The notes under the pieces: generated by a model
The model's input: the letters and a program-made list of their open reading frames with translations, nothing else
Told to the model about the DNA's origin: nothing
The model's database searches: none
Made by a program: the position numbers and the translations under genes
Shown: in pieces, positions 15,078-21,617 of the stretch
Layout: each line of letters opens with the position of its first letter
Position numbering within the stretch: the stretch's first letter is position 1
NCBI GenBank assembly: GCA_964583765.1
Contig: CAZOWW010000102.1
Coordinates: 1-21,617, forward strand
Direction: 5' to 3'
Length of the DNA: 21,617 nt
Origin: CAZOWW01 sp964583765
Lineage (GTDB): Bacteria > Actinomycetota > Actinomycetes > Actinomycetales > Kineosporiaceae

Positions 15078-15454
15078 GTCAGCTCCCTTGCCGTCCACGC
15101 ACGACCGCCGGCCATCAGGGCTTCTGACGCTCACCCACGCCCGCCCATATGGCTGTCGGTAACTCCTCGAACACTTAGAGTACAAGCGTTTCCGGTCGAG
15201 CGAACCCGTCCTCGACCCCGTCCCGCTCAGGCCCGGGCGCGTCGCGAACTCGCGTCCCGGCGCGTCATCGAATCCCGCCCGGGCGCGTCGCCCGACCCGG
15301 TCCCGGACTGGCCCTGGGCCGGTCCCGAGCGCCCCGTACGACTTCACCCGGTGGCGTCCGTCATGCCTGTACTGTCCGGGGGAGGAACCGATCGTCCGAA
15401 CCGTCAGCGACCGAACCCTCGGTTCCCGGCGGCCGGACCGCCGAGGAGGCGACG
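15078..15454. promoter_or_regulatory. 377-bp divergent intergenic region
   Basis: No gene is seen. An AT-richer pocket at about 15145-15195 is the likely promoter zone and contains back-to-back -10-like hexamers, TAGAGT on the forward strand (15176-15181) and TACTCT on the reverse strand (15177-15182), without clear -35 boxes. A second forward hexamer, TACTGT (15370-15375), is nearer to the peptidase gene. Between them lies a short tandem repeat (15231-15298), listed separately. Confidence 0.4.
15231..15298. repeat. Three degenerate 21-25-bp tandem units
   Basis: GCCCGGGCGCGTCGC occurs exactly at 15231-15245 and 15277-15291, with a related CCCGGCGCGTC at about 15256-15266 between them. Each unit continues with a CGAA- or CGAC-like end. 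The array lies in the divergent region between the coiled-coil gene and the peptidase gene. Confidence 0.6.
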
Positions 15455-17443
15455 ATGACACCGGGGTTCGACACCACACAGCTCTCGGCGGACATCCGAC
15501 CGCAGGACGACCTCTTCGGCCACGTCAACGCCCGATGGCTGCGGGACGTCGAGATCCCGGCGGACCGGGCCAGCTACGGCGCCTTCCACATGCTCCAGGA
15601 CACCGCCGAGCAGAACCTGCGCGACATCCTCGAGGACGCCGCGGCCAGGGCGGGCCTCGCGGACGAAGCCGAAGCCACGCGCCAGGTCGGTGACCTCTAC
15701 GCGAGCTTCCTCGACGAGGAACGGGTCGAGCGGGCCGGGTGGACCCCGATCACCGCGGATCTCGACCTCGTGGAGGGCGTGCGGGACCGGGCCGATCTCC
15801 TTCGTGTCCTGGGCAGGCTGCACCGCACCGGGATCAGCGGGCCGTTCCAGTTCTGGGTGAACACGGACGCCGCCGCCTCGCACCGCTACCTCGTCTATCT
15901 CTCGCAGGGCGGCCTGGGGCTGCCCGACGAGTCCTACTACCGCGGCGAGGCCTTCGCGGAGATCCGGGCGAGCTACCTCAAACATGTCGCGCGCATGCTG
16001 GAGCTGGCCGGGCGCCCGGACCCGCAGGGAGCGGCGTCGCGGGTCATGGAGCTCGAGACGGCCCTCGCCGCCGCGCACTGGGACCGAGTGACGGCCCGGG
16101 ATGCCGTGCGCTCGTACAACCGACTCGAGTGGGACCAGCTGCGCGAGCTCACCCCCGCGGTGGACTGGGCGGCCTGGCTCGAGGGGCTCGGCGCCACGCC
16201 CGAGCACCTGACCGAGGTCGTGGTACGCCAACCCGACTACCTGTCCGCGCTCGCCGACCTGCTGGAGCGGATCGGGCTGGAGCAGTGGCGCGAGTGGCTC
16301 ATCTGGCGGGTGATCCGGGCCCGGGCCGCCTTCCTGAGCAGTGACTTCGTCACCGAGGAGTTCGCGTTCTCCGGCACCGTGCTGACCGGCGCCGCGGAGT
16401 TGCGGGTCCGCTGGAAGCGGGGCGTGGCCGTGGTCGAGTCCGGTCTGGGCGAGGCGCTCGGACGCCTCTACGTGGAGCGGCACTTCCCCCCGGAGGCCCG
16501 CGCGCGCATGGTCGAGCTGGTCGCCGACCTCATCGAGGCCTACCGGCACAGCATCACGAACCTCGACTGGATGAGCCCGGAGACCAAGGCCCGTGCCCTG
16601 GACAAGCTCGACCGGTTCACGCCCAAGATCGGCTATCCCGACACCTGGCGGGACTTCGCCGGCCTGGTCGTCGACCGCGAGGACCTCGTCGGCAACGTCC
16701 GCCGGATCGCCGCCTTCGAGCTCGACCGCGACCTGGGCAAGCTGGGCGGCCCGGTGGACCGCTCCGAGTGGTTCATGACCCCGCAGACGGTCAACGCCTA
16801 CTACAACCCCGGCCTCAACGAGATCGTCTTCCCGGCAGCGATCCTCCAGCCACCGTTCTTCGACATCGATGCGGACGACGCCACCAACTACGGCGCGATC
16901 GGTGCCGTCATCGGGCACGAGATCGGGCACGGCTTCGATGACCAGGGTTCTCGGTACGACGGCGACGGCAACCTGACGGACTGGTGGACGGACGCCGATC
17001 GGACCGAGTTCACCCTGCGCACCGAACGCCTGATCGCCCAGTACTCGGTGCTGGAACCGCGCCAGGCCCCCGGACACCAGGTGAACGGTGCCCTCACGGT
17101 CGGCGAGAACATCGGCGATCTGGGGGGACTGTCGATCGCGTACGCCGCCTACCGGCTCGCCACGACCCGGGACCTGGCCGAGGGCAGCGCACCCGCGCCG
17201 GAGACGGTCGGCGAGGACGGATTCACCGGCCCGCAGCGCTTCTTCCTGTCCTGGGCCCGGGCCTGGCGCACGGTGGTCCGGGACACCGAACTGGTGCGGC
17301 GGCTGACCCTCGACCCGCACTCCCCGGCCGAGTTCCGCTGCAACGCCGTGGTCCGCAACGTGCCGGCGTTCTACACGGCGTTCTCCCTGGAACCGGGTGA
17401 CCAGCTCTGGCTCGACGAACCGGACCGGGTCGCCATCTGGTGA
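15455..17443 (+). CDS. M13 family zinc metallopeptidase (neprilysin/PepO type)
   Basis: Zinc endopeptidase that cleaves oligopeptides inside a closed chamber. The 662-residue product has an all-helical N-terminal M13 domain from DDLFGHVNARWLRDVEIPAD (18-37) and a catalytic domain containing NAYYNPGLNEIVFPAAILQP (447-466), the zinc motif HEIGH (H488, E489, H492) with GHEIGHGFDDQG around it, and the third ligand E551 in GENIGDLGG with D555. All catalytic residues are intact. There is no signal peptide or N-terminal TM helix, so it is probably cytosolic, as in PepO-like bacterial members. The terminus VAIW keeps the family's final aromatic. ATG at 15455 has GAGGAGG (15443-15449) with 5-nt spacing. 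It is a lone gene converging with the O-methyltransferase gene, 16 bp apart. Confidence 0.96.
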   Translation: MTPGFDTTQLSADIRPQDDLFGHVNARWLRDVEIPADRASYGAFHMLQDTAEQNLRDILEDAAARAGLADEAEATRQVGDLYASFLDEERVERAGWTPITADLDLVEGVRDRADLLRVLGRLHRTGISGPFQFWVNTDAAASHRYLVYLSQGGLGLPDESYYRGEAFAEIRASYLKHVARMLELAGRPDPQGAASRVMELETALAAAHWDRVTARDAVRSYNRLEWDQLRELTPAVDWAAWLEGLGATPEHLTEVVVRQPDYLSALADLLERIGLEQWREWLIWRVIRARAAFLSSDFVTEEFAFSGTVLTGAAELRVRWKRGVAVVESGLGEALGRLYVERHFPPEARARMVELVADLIEAYRHSITNLDWMSPETKARALDKLDRFTPKIGYPDTWRDFAGLVVDREDLVGNVRRIAAFELDRDLGKLGGPVDRSEWFMTPQTVNAYYNPGLNEIVFPAAILQPPFFDIDADDATNYGAIGAVIGHEIGHGFDDQGSRYDGDGNLTDWWTDADRTEFTLRTERLIAQYSVLEPRQAPGHQVNGALTVGENIGDLGGLSIAYAAYRLATTRDLAEGSAPAPETVGEDGFTGPQRFFLSWARAWRTVVRDTELVRRLTLDPHSPAEFRCNAVVRNVPAFYTAFSLEPGDQLWLDEPDRVAIW

Positions 17444-17459
17444 CCCCGGCGCCCTGCGT

Positions 17460-18113
17460 TCAGCGTACGCGCGCCAGGCTGAGCCCGTCCGCCACGGGCA
17501 GCATCATCGACTCCACGCGGTCGTCGGCGAGCACCTGCTCGTTGAAGTGCACGATCGCCAGGTCGCCCTCGTCGACCGGGTCGAGCACCCGGCCGTGCCG
17601 CAGCACGTTGTCCGCCAGGACGACACCGCCGGGGCGCATCCGCGGAAGGATCAGGTCCCAGTACTCGGCATAGCCCGTCTTGTCGGCGTCCAGGAAGGCC
17701 AGGTCGAACTGCCGCCCGTCCTCCAGCGCACGCAGCGTCTGCGCAGCGGGACCGAGACGTACCTCGATCCGGTCGGCGACCCCCGCCTGCGCCCAGTACT
17801 CCCGCCCCACGGCGGTGTACTCCGCGCTGACGTCGCAGCACAGCAGGCGCCCGTCGGCGGGCAGTCCGCGCGCGATGGACAGGGCCGACAGGCCGGTGAA
17901 GGTACCCACCTCGACGGCGTCGCGCGCGCCGAGCAGCCGGGTCAGCAGGGTGAGGAAACGGGCCTGCTCGGGAGCGACCTGCATGTGCGCACGCTGCGGC
18001 AGCAACTCCTGCGTGCGCCGGATCAGTCCCTCGGCGACCGGGTCCGGCGTGGACCCCTGACCCACGAGGTACTCGTACAGCTCCGGGGTCAACGGCTCGG
18101 TCTGCAATGTCAT
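17460..18113 (-). CDS. Class I SAM-dependent O-methyltransferase (Methyltransf_3/COMT-like)
   Basis: Metal-dependent small-molecule O-methyltransferase, probably acting on catechol-like substrates. The 217-residue product has the metal loop-side helix MQVAPEQARFLTLLTRLLGA (44-63), the SAM motif AVEVGTFTGLSALSIARGLP (66-85), LLCCDVS (90-96), the metal-binding LDADKTGYAEYWD (141-153) and ADNVLRHGRV (167-176). Length is normal. ATG at 18113 overlaps the ROK repressor's stop as ATGA, and its ribosome site, GGAGGG with 8-nt spacing, lies inside the end of that gene, so the two are one operon. A methyltransferase in a xylose-repressor operon is unexpected; it might act on plant-derived aromatics released with xylan, but that is speculation. 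Confidence 0.94.
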   Translation of the reverse strand: MTLQTEPLTPELYEYLVGQGSTPDPVAEGLIRRTQELLPQRAHMQVAPEQARFLTLLTRLLGARDAVEVGTFTGLSALSIARGLPADGRLLCCDVSAEYTAVGREYWAQAGVADRIEVRLGPAAQTLRALEDGRQFDLAFLDADKTGYAEYWDLILPRMRPGGVVLADNVLRHGRVLDPVDEGDLAIVHFNEQVLADDRVESMMLPVADGLSLARVR

Positions 18114-19561
18114 GGTTCCGTCCCTCCATGGTCACGACCGAGGGCAGCCTCCTGGGTCGGTGCGGCCCAAGGCAACCCGAAATCGCCCGGATCAGCAGCA
18201 CCGGTCGCGGCAGCGACCTCAGCGGCACTGTCGGCGGCACCGGTCGCGGCAGCGACCTCGCCGGCACTGTCGGCGGCAGCGACACCGTTCGCGGCGATCC
18301 AGGCGGCCGGGTCGGCGATGAGTTCACGGACCACGCTCACCGCGGCGCCCCGCACCGCCGCCTGACTGCCCAGACGCCCCACGAGCACGTGCACCGGCGC
18401 CCAGGCCGCCGAGAGCACCCGCCGCGCGAGCTCACGCTCCACCCCCGCCCGCACCCACGGCGCCACGGCCGCGTAGAGACCGCCGAGGACGACCACCTCC
18501 ACGTCCAGCACCTTCACCATCGTGGCGAGGCCGCTGCCGAGCGCCGCGCCGGCCTCGGTCAGCGCGGACAGGGCCTGCGGTTCCCCGGTGCGGGCGGCGG
18601 ACACCAGCCGGGCCACCGAACCCAGCTCCCCGCCCGCGGTCGCCGAGGCCACTGCGGGCGAGGCCCCGGTGCCGAGGCCGGCCGCCCGCAGGATCGCCTC
18701 CTGGCCGGCGAACTGCTCCAGGCAGCCCCGCTGACCGCAGGGGCAGCGCGGTCCCCGGGGACGGATCTCCAGGTGACCGATCTCCCCGGCGAAGCCACGA
18801 CGGCCCCGCAGCAACTCGCCCTCCAGCACCACGCCCGCCCCGACGCCGATCTCCCCCGAGACGTGCACGAAGCTGCGCACCGCCTGATCCTCCACCTGAT
18901 GCCCACCGCACCAGAGCTCTCCGAGGGCGCCGAAGTTGGCCTCGTTCTCCAGGCGCACGAACTCGACGTCCCGGGGGCGACGGCGTCGCAGCTCCTCCAG
19001 CACCGGAACGTCCCGCCAACCCAGGTTGGGTGCCACCCGCAGCACCGGCTGCTCACGCGCGCCGTCCACGAGCCCCGGCACGGCCACGGCGACCCCGGCC
19101 ACGCGATGGCCACGGGCCTGGGCGGTCGCGCAGGCGGTCCGCGCCGCCGCCGCAGCGGCGTCCAGCACCTCGCCGACATCGCGCCCCCGCAGGTCCCCCG
19201 CACCGACCCAGGCGTCCCGCACCGTCCCGCCGAGATCCACCGTGCAGGTCGCCAGATAGTCGACGTTGATCTCCAGACCGATGCCGACCGGACCTCGGGG
19301 GGCCGGTCCGAGCGCGGTCCCGGGACGCCCCACCGGCGCGTGGTCCGAACCACCCCGGACCGATTCGGCCAACTCGGCCACCAGGCCGCCGCTGATCAGG
19401 GTGTCCACGAGACTTGAGACGGTCGCCCTGGTCAGACCGGTGGCGGCGGCGAGCCGGGCCCGCGACGTCGGGCCCTCGTCGACCAGCCGACCGAGGATCA
19501 GGGCGAGGTTGTGTTCGCGCAGCCAGGCCTGGCGGGCGGGATGCCGGTCCGGTTGCGACAT
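18110..19561 (-). CDS. ROK family transcriptional regulator, probable xylose repressor
   Basis: Repressor with a winged HTH (about 12-65: REHNLALILGRLVDEGPTSR, ARLAAATGLTRATVSSLVDT) and a ROK sugar-kinase-like domain. Visible: GIGLEINVDYLATCTVDLGG (93-112), ENEANFGALGE (205-215), GEIGVGAGVVLEGELLRGRR (236-255), GFAGEIGHLEI with H263, and the zinc motif CPCGQRGC (C273, C275, C280). Such proteins sense sugars without phosphorylating them. At 483 residues it is about 60 longer than usual because of an Ala-rich tail with a 13-residue tandem repeat, the likely product of repeat expansion. ATG at 19561 has no Shine-Dalgarno sequence but a TATGCT hexamer 6 nt upstream, indicating a leaderless mRNA. 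It is divergent from xylA-xylB, the standard XylR arrangement, and coupled to the O-methyltransferase. Confidence 0.93.
   Translation of the reverse strand: MSQPDRHPARQAWLREHNLALILGRLVDEGPTSRARLAAATGLTRATVSSLVDTLISGGLVAELAESVRGGSDHAPVGRPGTALGPAPRGPVGIGLEINVDYLATCTVDLGGTVRDAWVGAGDLRGRDVGEVLDAAAAAARTACATAQARGHRVAGVAVAVPGLVDGAREQPVLRVAPNLGWRDVPVLEELRRRRPRDVEFVRLENEANFGALGELWCGGHQVEDQAVRSFVHVSGEIGVGAGVVLEGELLRGRRGFAGEIGHLEIRPRGPRCPCGQRGCLEQFAGQEAILRAAGLGTGASPAVASATAGGELGSVARLVSAARTGEPQALSALTEAGAALGSGLATMVKVLDVEVVVLGGLYAAVAPWVRAGVERELARRVLSAAWAPVHVLVGRLGSQAAVRGAAVSVVRELIADPAAWIAANGVAAADSAGEVAAATGAADSAAEVAAATGAADPGDFGLPWAAPTQEAALGRDHGGTEP
18200..18277 (-). repeat. 39-bp tandem duplication in the ROK C-terminal tail
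   Basis: Two adjacent 39-nt units (18200-18238 and 18239-18277) differ at 2 positions and encode 13-residue Ala-rich repeats (GEVAAATGAADSA, AEVAAATGAAD). A partial third copy is visible at about 18283-18300. The repeats lie outside the recognisable ROK fold. Confidence 0.85.
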
Positions 19562-19562
19562 G

Positions 19563-19582
19563 GCGGGAGCATAAGCACCCGC
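19563..19582 (-). promoter_or_regulatory. ROK gene promoter with palindrome centred on the -10 box
   Basis: TATGCT (reverse strand, 19568-19573) is a good actinobacterial -10 hexamer, and with 6 nt to the ATG the predicted start of transcription is the A of the start codon. The hexamer lies inside an imperfect 20-bp palindrome with outer arms GCGGG (19563-19567) and CCCGC (19578-19582) and inner GC/GC pairs, suggesting an autoregulatory operator. The -35 region is weak (GTCACG at 18-bp spacing). Confidence 0.5.
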
Positions 19583-19758
19583 GGCCCTCGTCGTGACGCC
19601 CCCTCGCCCGATCGGCCGCCGGATCGTGCTCGACGGGGCCCCTGGCCCGGCCTCGCGGTCACCGATCGCACGCCCCACCCGGCAGCCTCGCGGGCGCCGG
19701 CAGGCACCCCACCCGACAGCATCCCGGGCACCGGCCGCGAACCCGACCCGATTGCCTC

Positions 19759-19787
19759 TTGGCAAGGGCCCGAATCTCGCCTAAGTT
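19759..19787 (+). promoter_or_regulatory. Predicted xylA-xylB promoter
   Basis: A -35 box TTGGCA (19759-19764; five of six consensus bases) and a -10 box TAAGTT (19782-19787; TANNNT) are separated by exactly 17 bp. The predicted transcription start is near 19794-19796. The -35 box overlaps a small inverted repeat, TTGCC/GGCAA (19752-19765), a possible second regulator site. Confidence 0.65.
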
Positions 19788-19798
19788 CGACGCCAATA

Positions 19799-19815
19799 CG
19801 TTCACCCATTGAACG
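19799..19815 (+). promoter_or_regulatory. Candidate xyl operator, CGTTCA-N5-TGAACG
   Basis: A perfect 6+6 bp palindrome with a 5-bp centre, starting about 4 bp after the predicted xylA transcription start. Extra half-sites flank it: GTTC at 19785-19788 and GAAC at 19815-19818. Binding here would block the promoter, fitting repression by the adjacent ROK protein. The regulator identity is inferred. Confidence 0.6.
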
Positions 19816-20086
19816 AACACCTGCTCCCCCGACAACCGCACCCCTTCGACGGACACCGCTCCGCTCCGACGCCCGGCGCCCGATCCGACGAGCATCGCTC
19901 CCGCCGCTCCGACGAGCGCTCCGACCGCGACCGTCCCATCCGGTCCGGCACCGGCACGCAGACCGGGCGGCGCCCGCGGCCCCGGACCCCGCTACGCCGC
20001 AATCACACCGCAATTCCCCGCACCGCAACCGCACGGCCCCGCAACCGCACTGCGCACCAGAGCAGACCCCCAGGCTGGAGGATCCG
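19816..20086 (+). promoter_or_regulatory. Long C-rich leader of xylA
   Basis: Roughly 290 nt would be transcribed before xylA if the promoter at 19759 is used. No gene of convincing quality is seen in it. The forward strand is strongly C-rich and comparatively G-poor in places, above all at about 19998-20050, and contains an exact repeat of CCGCAACCGCAC at 20023-20034 and 20039-20050. The xylA ribosome site GGAGGA (20077-20082) lies at its end. Confidence 0.4.
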
Positions 20087-21298
20087 ATGGTCACGAACTC
20101 CGTACCGGCCGCGCCCGCCGCGGACACCGCACCCGCCGAGCAGTTCACGTTCGGACTGTGGACCGTCGGCTGGCAGGCCCGGGACCCGTTCGGCGACGCC
20201 ACCCGCGCGCCTCTCGACCCGATCGAGAGCGTCCACCGGCTCGCCGGGATCGGCGCGCACGGCGTGACCTTCCACGACGACGACCTCATCCCGCCCGGTT
20301 CCTCGGCCCAGGCCAGGGACGAGCGGATCGCGGCCTTCCGCGCCGCGCTGGACGAGACCGGCCTGACCGTGCCCATGGTCACGACCAACCTGTTCACCCA
20401 CCCCGTCTTCAAGGACGGCGCCTTCACCAGCAACGACCGCTCGGTGCGCCGGTACGCCCTGCGCAAGGTGCTGCGCAACCTCGACCTGGCCGCCGAACTC
20501 GGCGCGAGCACCTACGTCTTCTGGGGCGGGCGCGAGGGCGCCGAGACCGACTCCGCGAAGGACGTGCGGGTGGCCCTCGACCGCTACCGCGAGGGCCTGG
20601 ACCTGCTCGCCCAGTACGTCGTCGAGCGTGGCTACGGGATCCGCTTCGCGCTGGAGCCCAAGCCGAACGAGCCACGCGGCGACATCCTGCTGCCCACCAT
20701 CGGTCACGCCCTGGCCTTCATCAACAGCCTCGAGCACGCCGACATGGTCGGTCTCAACCCCGAGGTCGGGCACGAGCAGATGGCCGGCCTCAACATGGTG
20801 CACGGCGTGGCCCAGGCGCTGTGGCACGGCAAGCTCTTCCACATCGACCTCAACGGCCAGCACGGGCCCAAGTACGACCAGGACCTCGTCTTCGGTCACG
20901 GGGACCTGCTCAGCGCCTTCTTCCTGGTGGACCTGCTGGAGAACGGCGCGGGCGGCGCACCGGCGTACACCGGGCCGCGGCACTTCGACTACAAGCCGCT
21001 GCGCACCGAGGACTACGACGGGGTCTGGGCCTCGGCCGCCTCGAACATCCGCACCTACCGCCTCCTGCGCGAGCGCGCCGCCGCCTACCGGGCCGACCCC
21101 GAGGTGGCCGAGGCACTCGAGGCCGCGCGCGTGGGCGAGCTCGCCGTGCCCACCCTGGCTGACGGCGAGGGCTACGCGGGCCTGCTCGCGGACCGCACCG
21201 CGTTCGAGGACTTCGACGCGGACGCGACCGCGGCCCGGGGCGCCGGGTACGTGCGCCTGGACCAGCTCGCCGTCGAGCACCTCCTCGGCGCCCGCTGA
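20087..21298 (+). CDS. xylA: Xylose isomerase
   Basis: Converts D-xylose to D-xylulose (also glucose to fructose) in the cytoplasm with two divalent metals. The 403-residue product matches the short actinobacterial type with a constant offset of 9 from the Streptomyces numbering: H63 and D66 (VTFHDDDLIP), E190 and K192 (LEPKPNEPRGD), E226 and H229 (NPEVGHEQMAG), D254 (FHIDLNGQ), D264 and D266 (KYDQDLVFGHGD). The WGGREGAE loop is intact. The first 18 residues are an Ala/Pro-rich extension before QFTFGLWTVGWQ. ATG at 20087 has GGAGGA at 20077-20082; longer forms of the frame run into the leader and are not supported. xylB starts 2 nt after its stop. Confidence 0.98.
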   Translation: MVTNSVPAAPAADTAPAEQFTFGLWTVGWQARDPFGDATRAPLDPIESVHRLAGIGAHGVTFHDDDLIPPGSSAQARDERIAAFRAALDETGLTVPMVTTNLFTHPVFKDGAFTSNDRSVRRYALRKVLRNLDLAAELGASTYVFWGGREGAETDSAKDVRVALDRYREGLDLLAQYVVERGYGIRFALEPKPNEPRGDILLPTIGHALAFINSLEHADMVGLNPEVGHEQMAGLNMVHGVAQALWHGKLFHIDLNGQHGPKYDQDLVFGHGDLLSAFFLVDLLENGAGGAPAYTGPRHFDYKPLRTEDYDGVWASAASNIRTYRLLRERAAAYRADPEVAEALEAARVGELAVPTLADGEGYAGLLADRTAFEDFDADATAARGAGYVRLDQLAVEHLLGAR

Positions 21299-21300
21299 TC

Positions 21301-21617
21301 ATGGCCACCGAACCGCTGCGTTCCGAGGAGACCGACCACGGTGGTCAGGGCGGACAGGGCGAGCTGCCACCGGGCACCCTGGTCGCGGGTGTGGACTCCT
21401 CGACGCAGTCCTGCAAGGTGGTCATCCGGGACGCGCGCACCGGAGCGCTGGTGCGCTCCGGGCGCGCGTCCCACCCCGACGGCACCGCCTGCCCCGTGGG
21501 CGCATGGTCCGCTGCGCTGCGCGAGGCCATTGCGGACGCCGCCGGCTGGGACGACGTCGCCGCGATCGGCGTGGCCGCCCAGCAGCACGGCATGGTCGCC
21601 CTCGACGAGGACGGCGG
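21301..21617 (+). CDS. xylB: Xylulokinase (N-terminal part; continues past window end)
   Basis: Phosphorylates D-xylulose to xylulose-5-phosphate, feeding the pentose phosphate pathway. Only 105 codons are in the window. After a Gly/Gln-rich lead of about 26 residues comes the FGGY-kinase phosphate loop GVDSSTQSCKVVIRD, then GALVRSGRASHPDGTACPVG, and IGVAAQQHGMVALDEDG, where QQHGMV is the sugar-binding segment typical of XylB. ATG at 21301 lies 2 nt after the xylA stop with no clear Shine-Dalgarno sequence, so translation is probably coupled to xylA. Confidence 0.95.
   Translation, partial: MATEPLRSEETDHGGQGGQGELPPGTLVAGVDSSTQSCKVVIRDARTGALVRSGRASHPDGTACPVGAWSAALREAIADAAGWDDVAAIGVAAQQHGMVALDEDG

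Noticed and set aside
19809..20267. Forward frame starting with TTG in the xylA leader as a leader peptide or small gene.
   Set aside because: It overlaps xylA out of frame, has Arg/Pro/Ser composition typical of shadow frames and lacks a ribosome site.

Overview
This is a very GC-rich chromosomal window from an actinomycete. Evidence for that: near-universal G/C at third codon positions, GTG starts, an F420-type LLM oxidoreductase, a Methyltransf_19 (DUF574) methyltransferase, a SigE-family sigma factor, and the divergent glgA/glgC pair typical of Actinomycetota. A free-living member of Micrococcales (Cellulomonas-like relatives) fits best, but that placement is inference. A 10-base run of N (2883-2892) shows this is a scaffold with an unresolved join.

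Layout. 1-4141: a partial ABC ATPase and a divergent conserved hypothetical gene, then the divergent glycogen genes glgA (reverse) and glgC (forward) around the N gap. 4218-4997: a lone LLM-class oxidoreductase closed by a strong hairpin. 5054-7422: a 24-bp tandem repeat array followed by an alkylation-repair operon, an Ada/AraC/AlkA fusion overlapping ogt. 7492-8701: a SigE-like sigma factor and its probable membrane partner. 8762-15077: a reverse-strand block of poorly characterised genes: a two-TM protein, two tandem paralogues with the architecture zinc ribbon - TM - NHL propeller, a DUF574 methyltransferase, and a coupled pair of membrane proteins, one with a long coiled coil. 15455-17443: a cytosolic-looking M13 metallopeptidase. 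17460-21617: a xylose locus, with a ROK repressor coupled to an O-methyltransferase on the reverse strand and xylA-xylB on the forward strand, divergent across a 525-bp regulatory region.

How the genes work together. GlgC makes ADP-glucose for GlgA (possibly acting as the maltose-1-phosphate synthase GlgM). Ada-AlkA and Ogt would repair alkylated phosphates, N-alkyl purines and O6-alkylguanine. The ROK protein is the obvious regulator of xylA-xylB, which convert xylose to xylulose-5-phosphate. The xylA promoter can be read directly (TTGGCA, 17 bp, TAAGTT), with a perfect 6+6 bp palindrome just after the predicted transcription start.

The least explained parts are the tandem zinc-ribbon/NHL membrane proteins, the repeat arrays at 5054-5173 and 15231-15298, and the regulatory architecture around the ROK gene. 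No CRISPR array, transposase, tRNA, rRNA or phage gene was seen. I did not find a clearly new defence or mobile system; the zinc-ribbon/NHL pair is the best candidate for undescribed biology.
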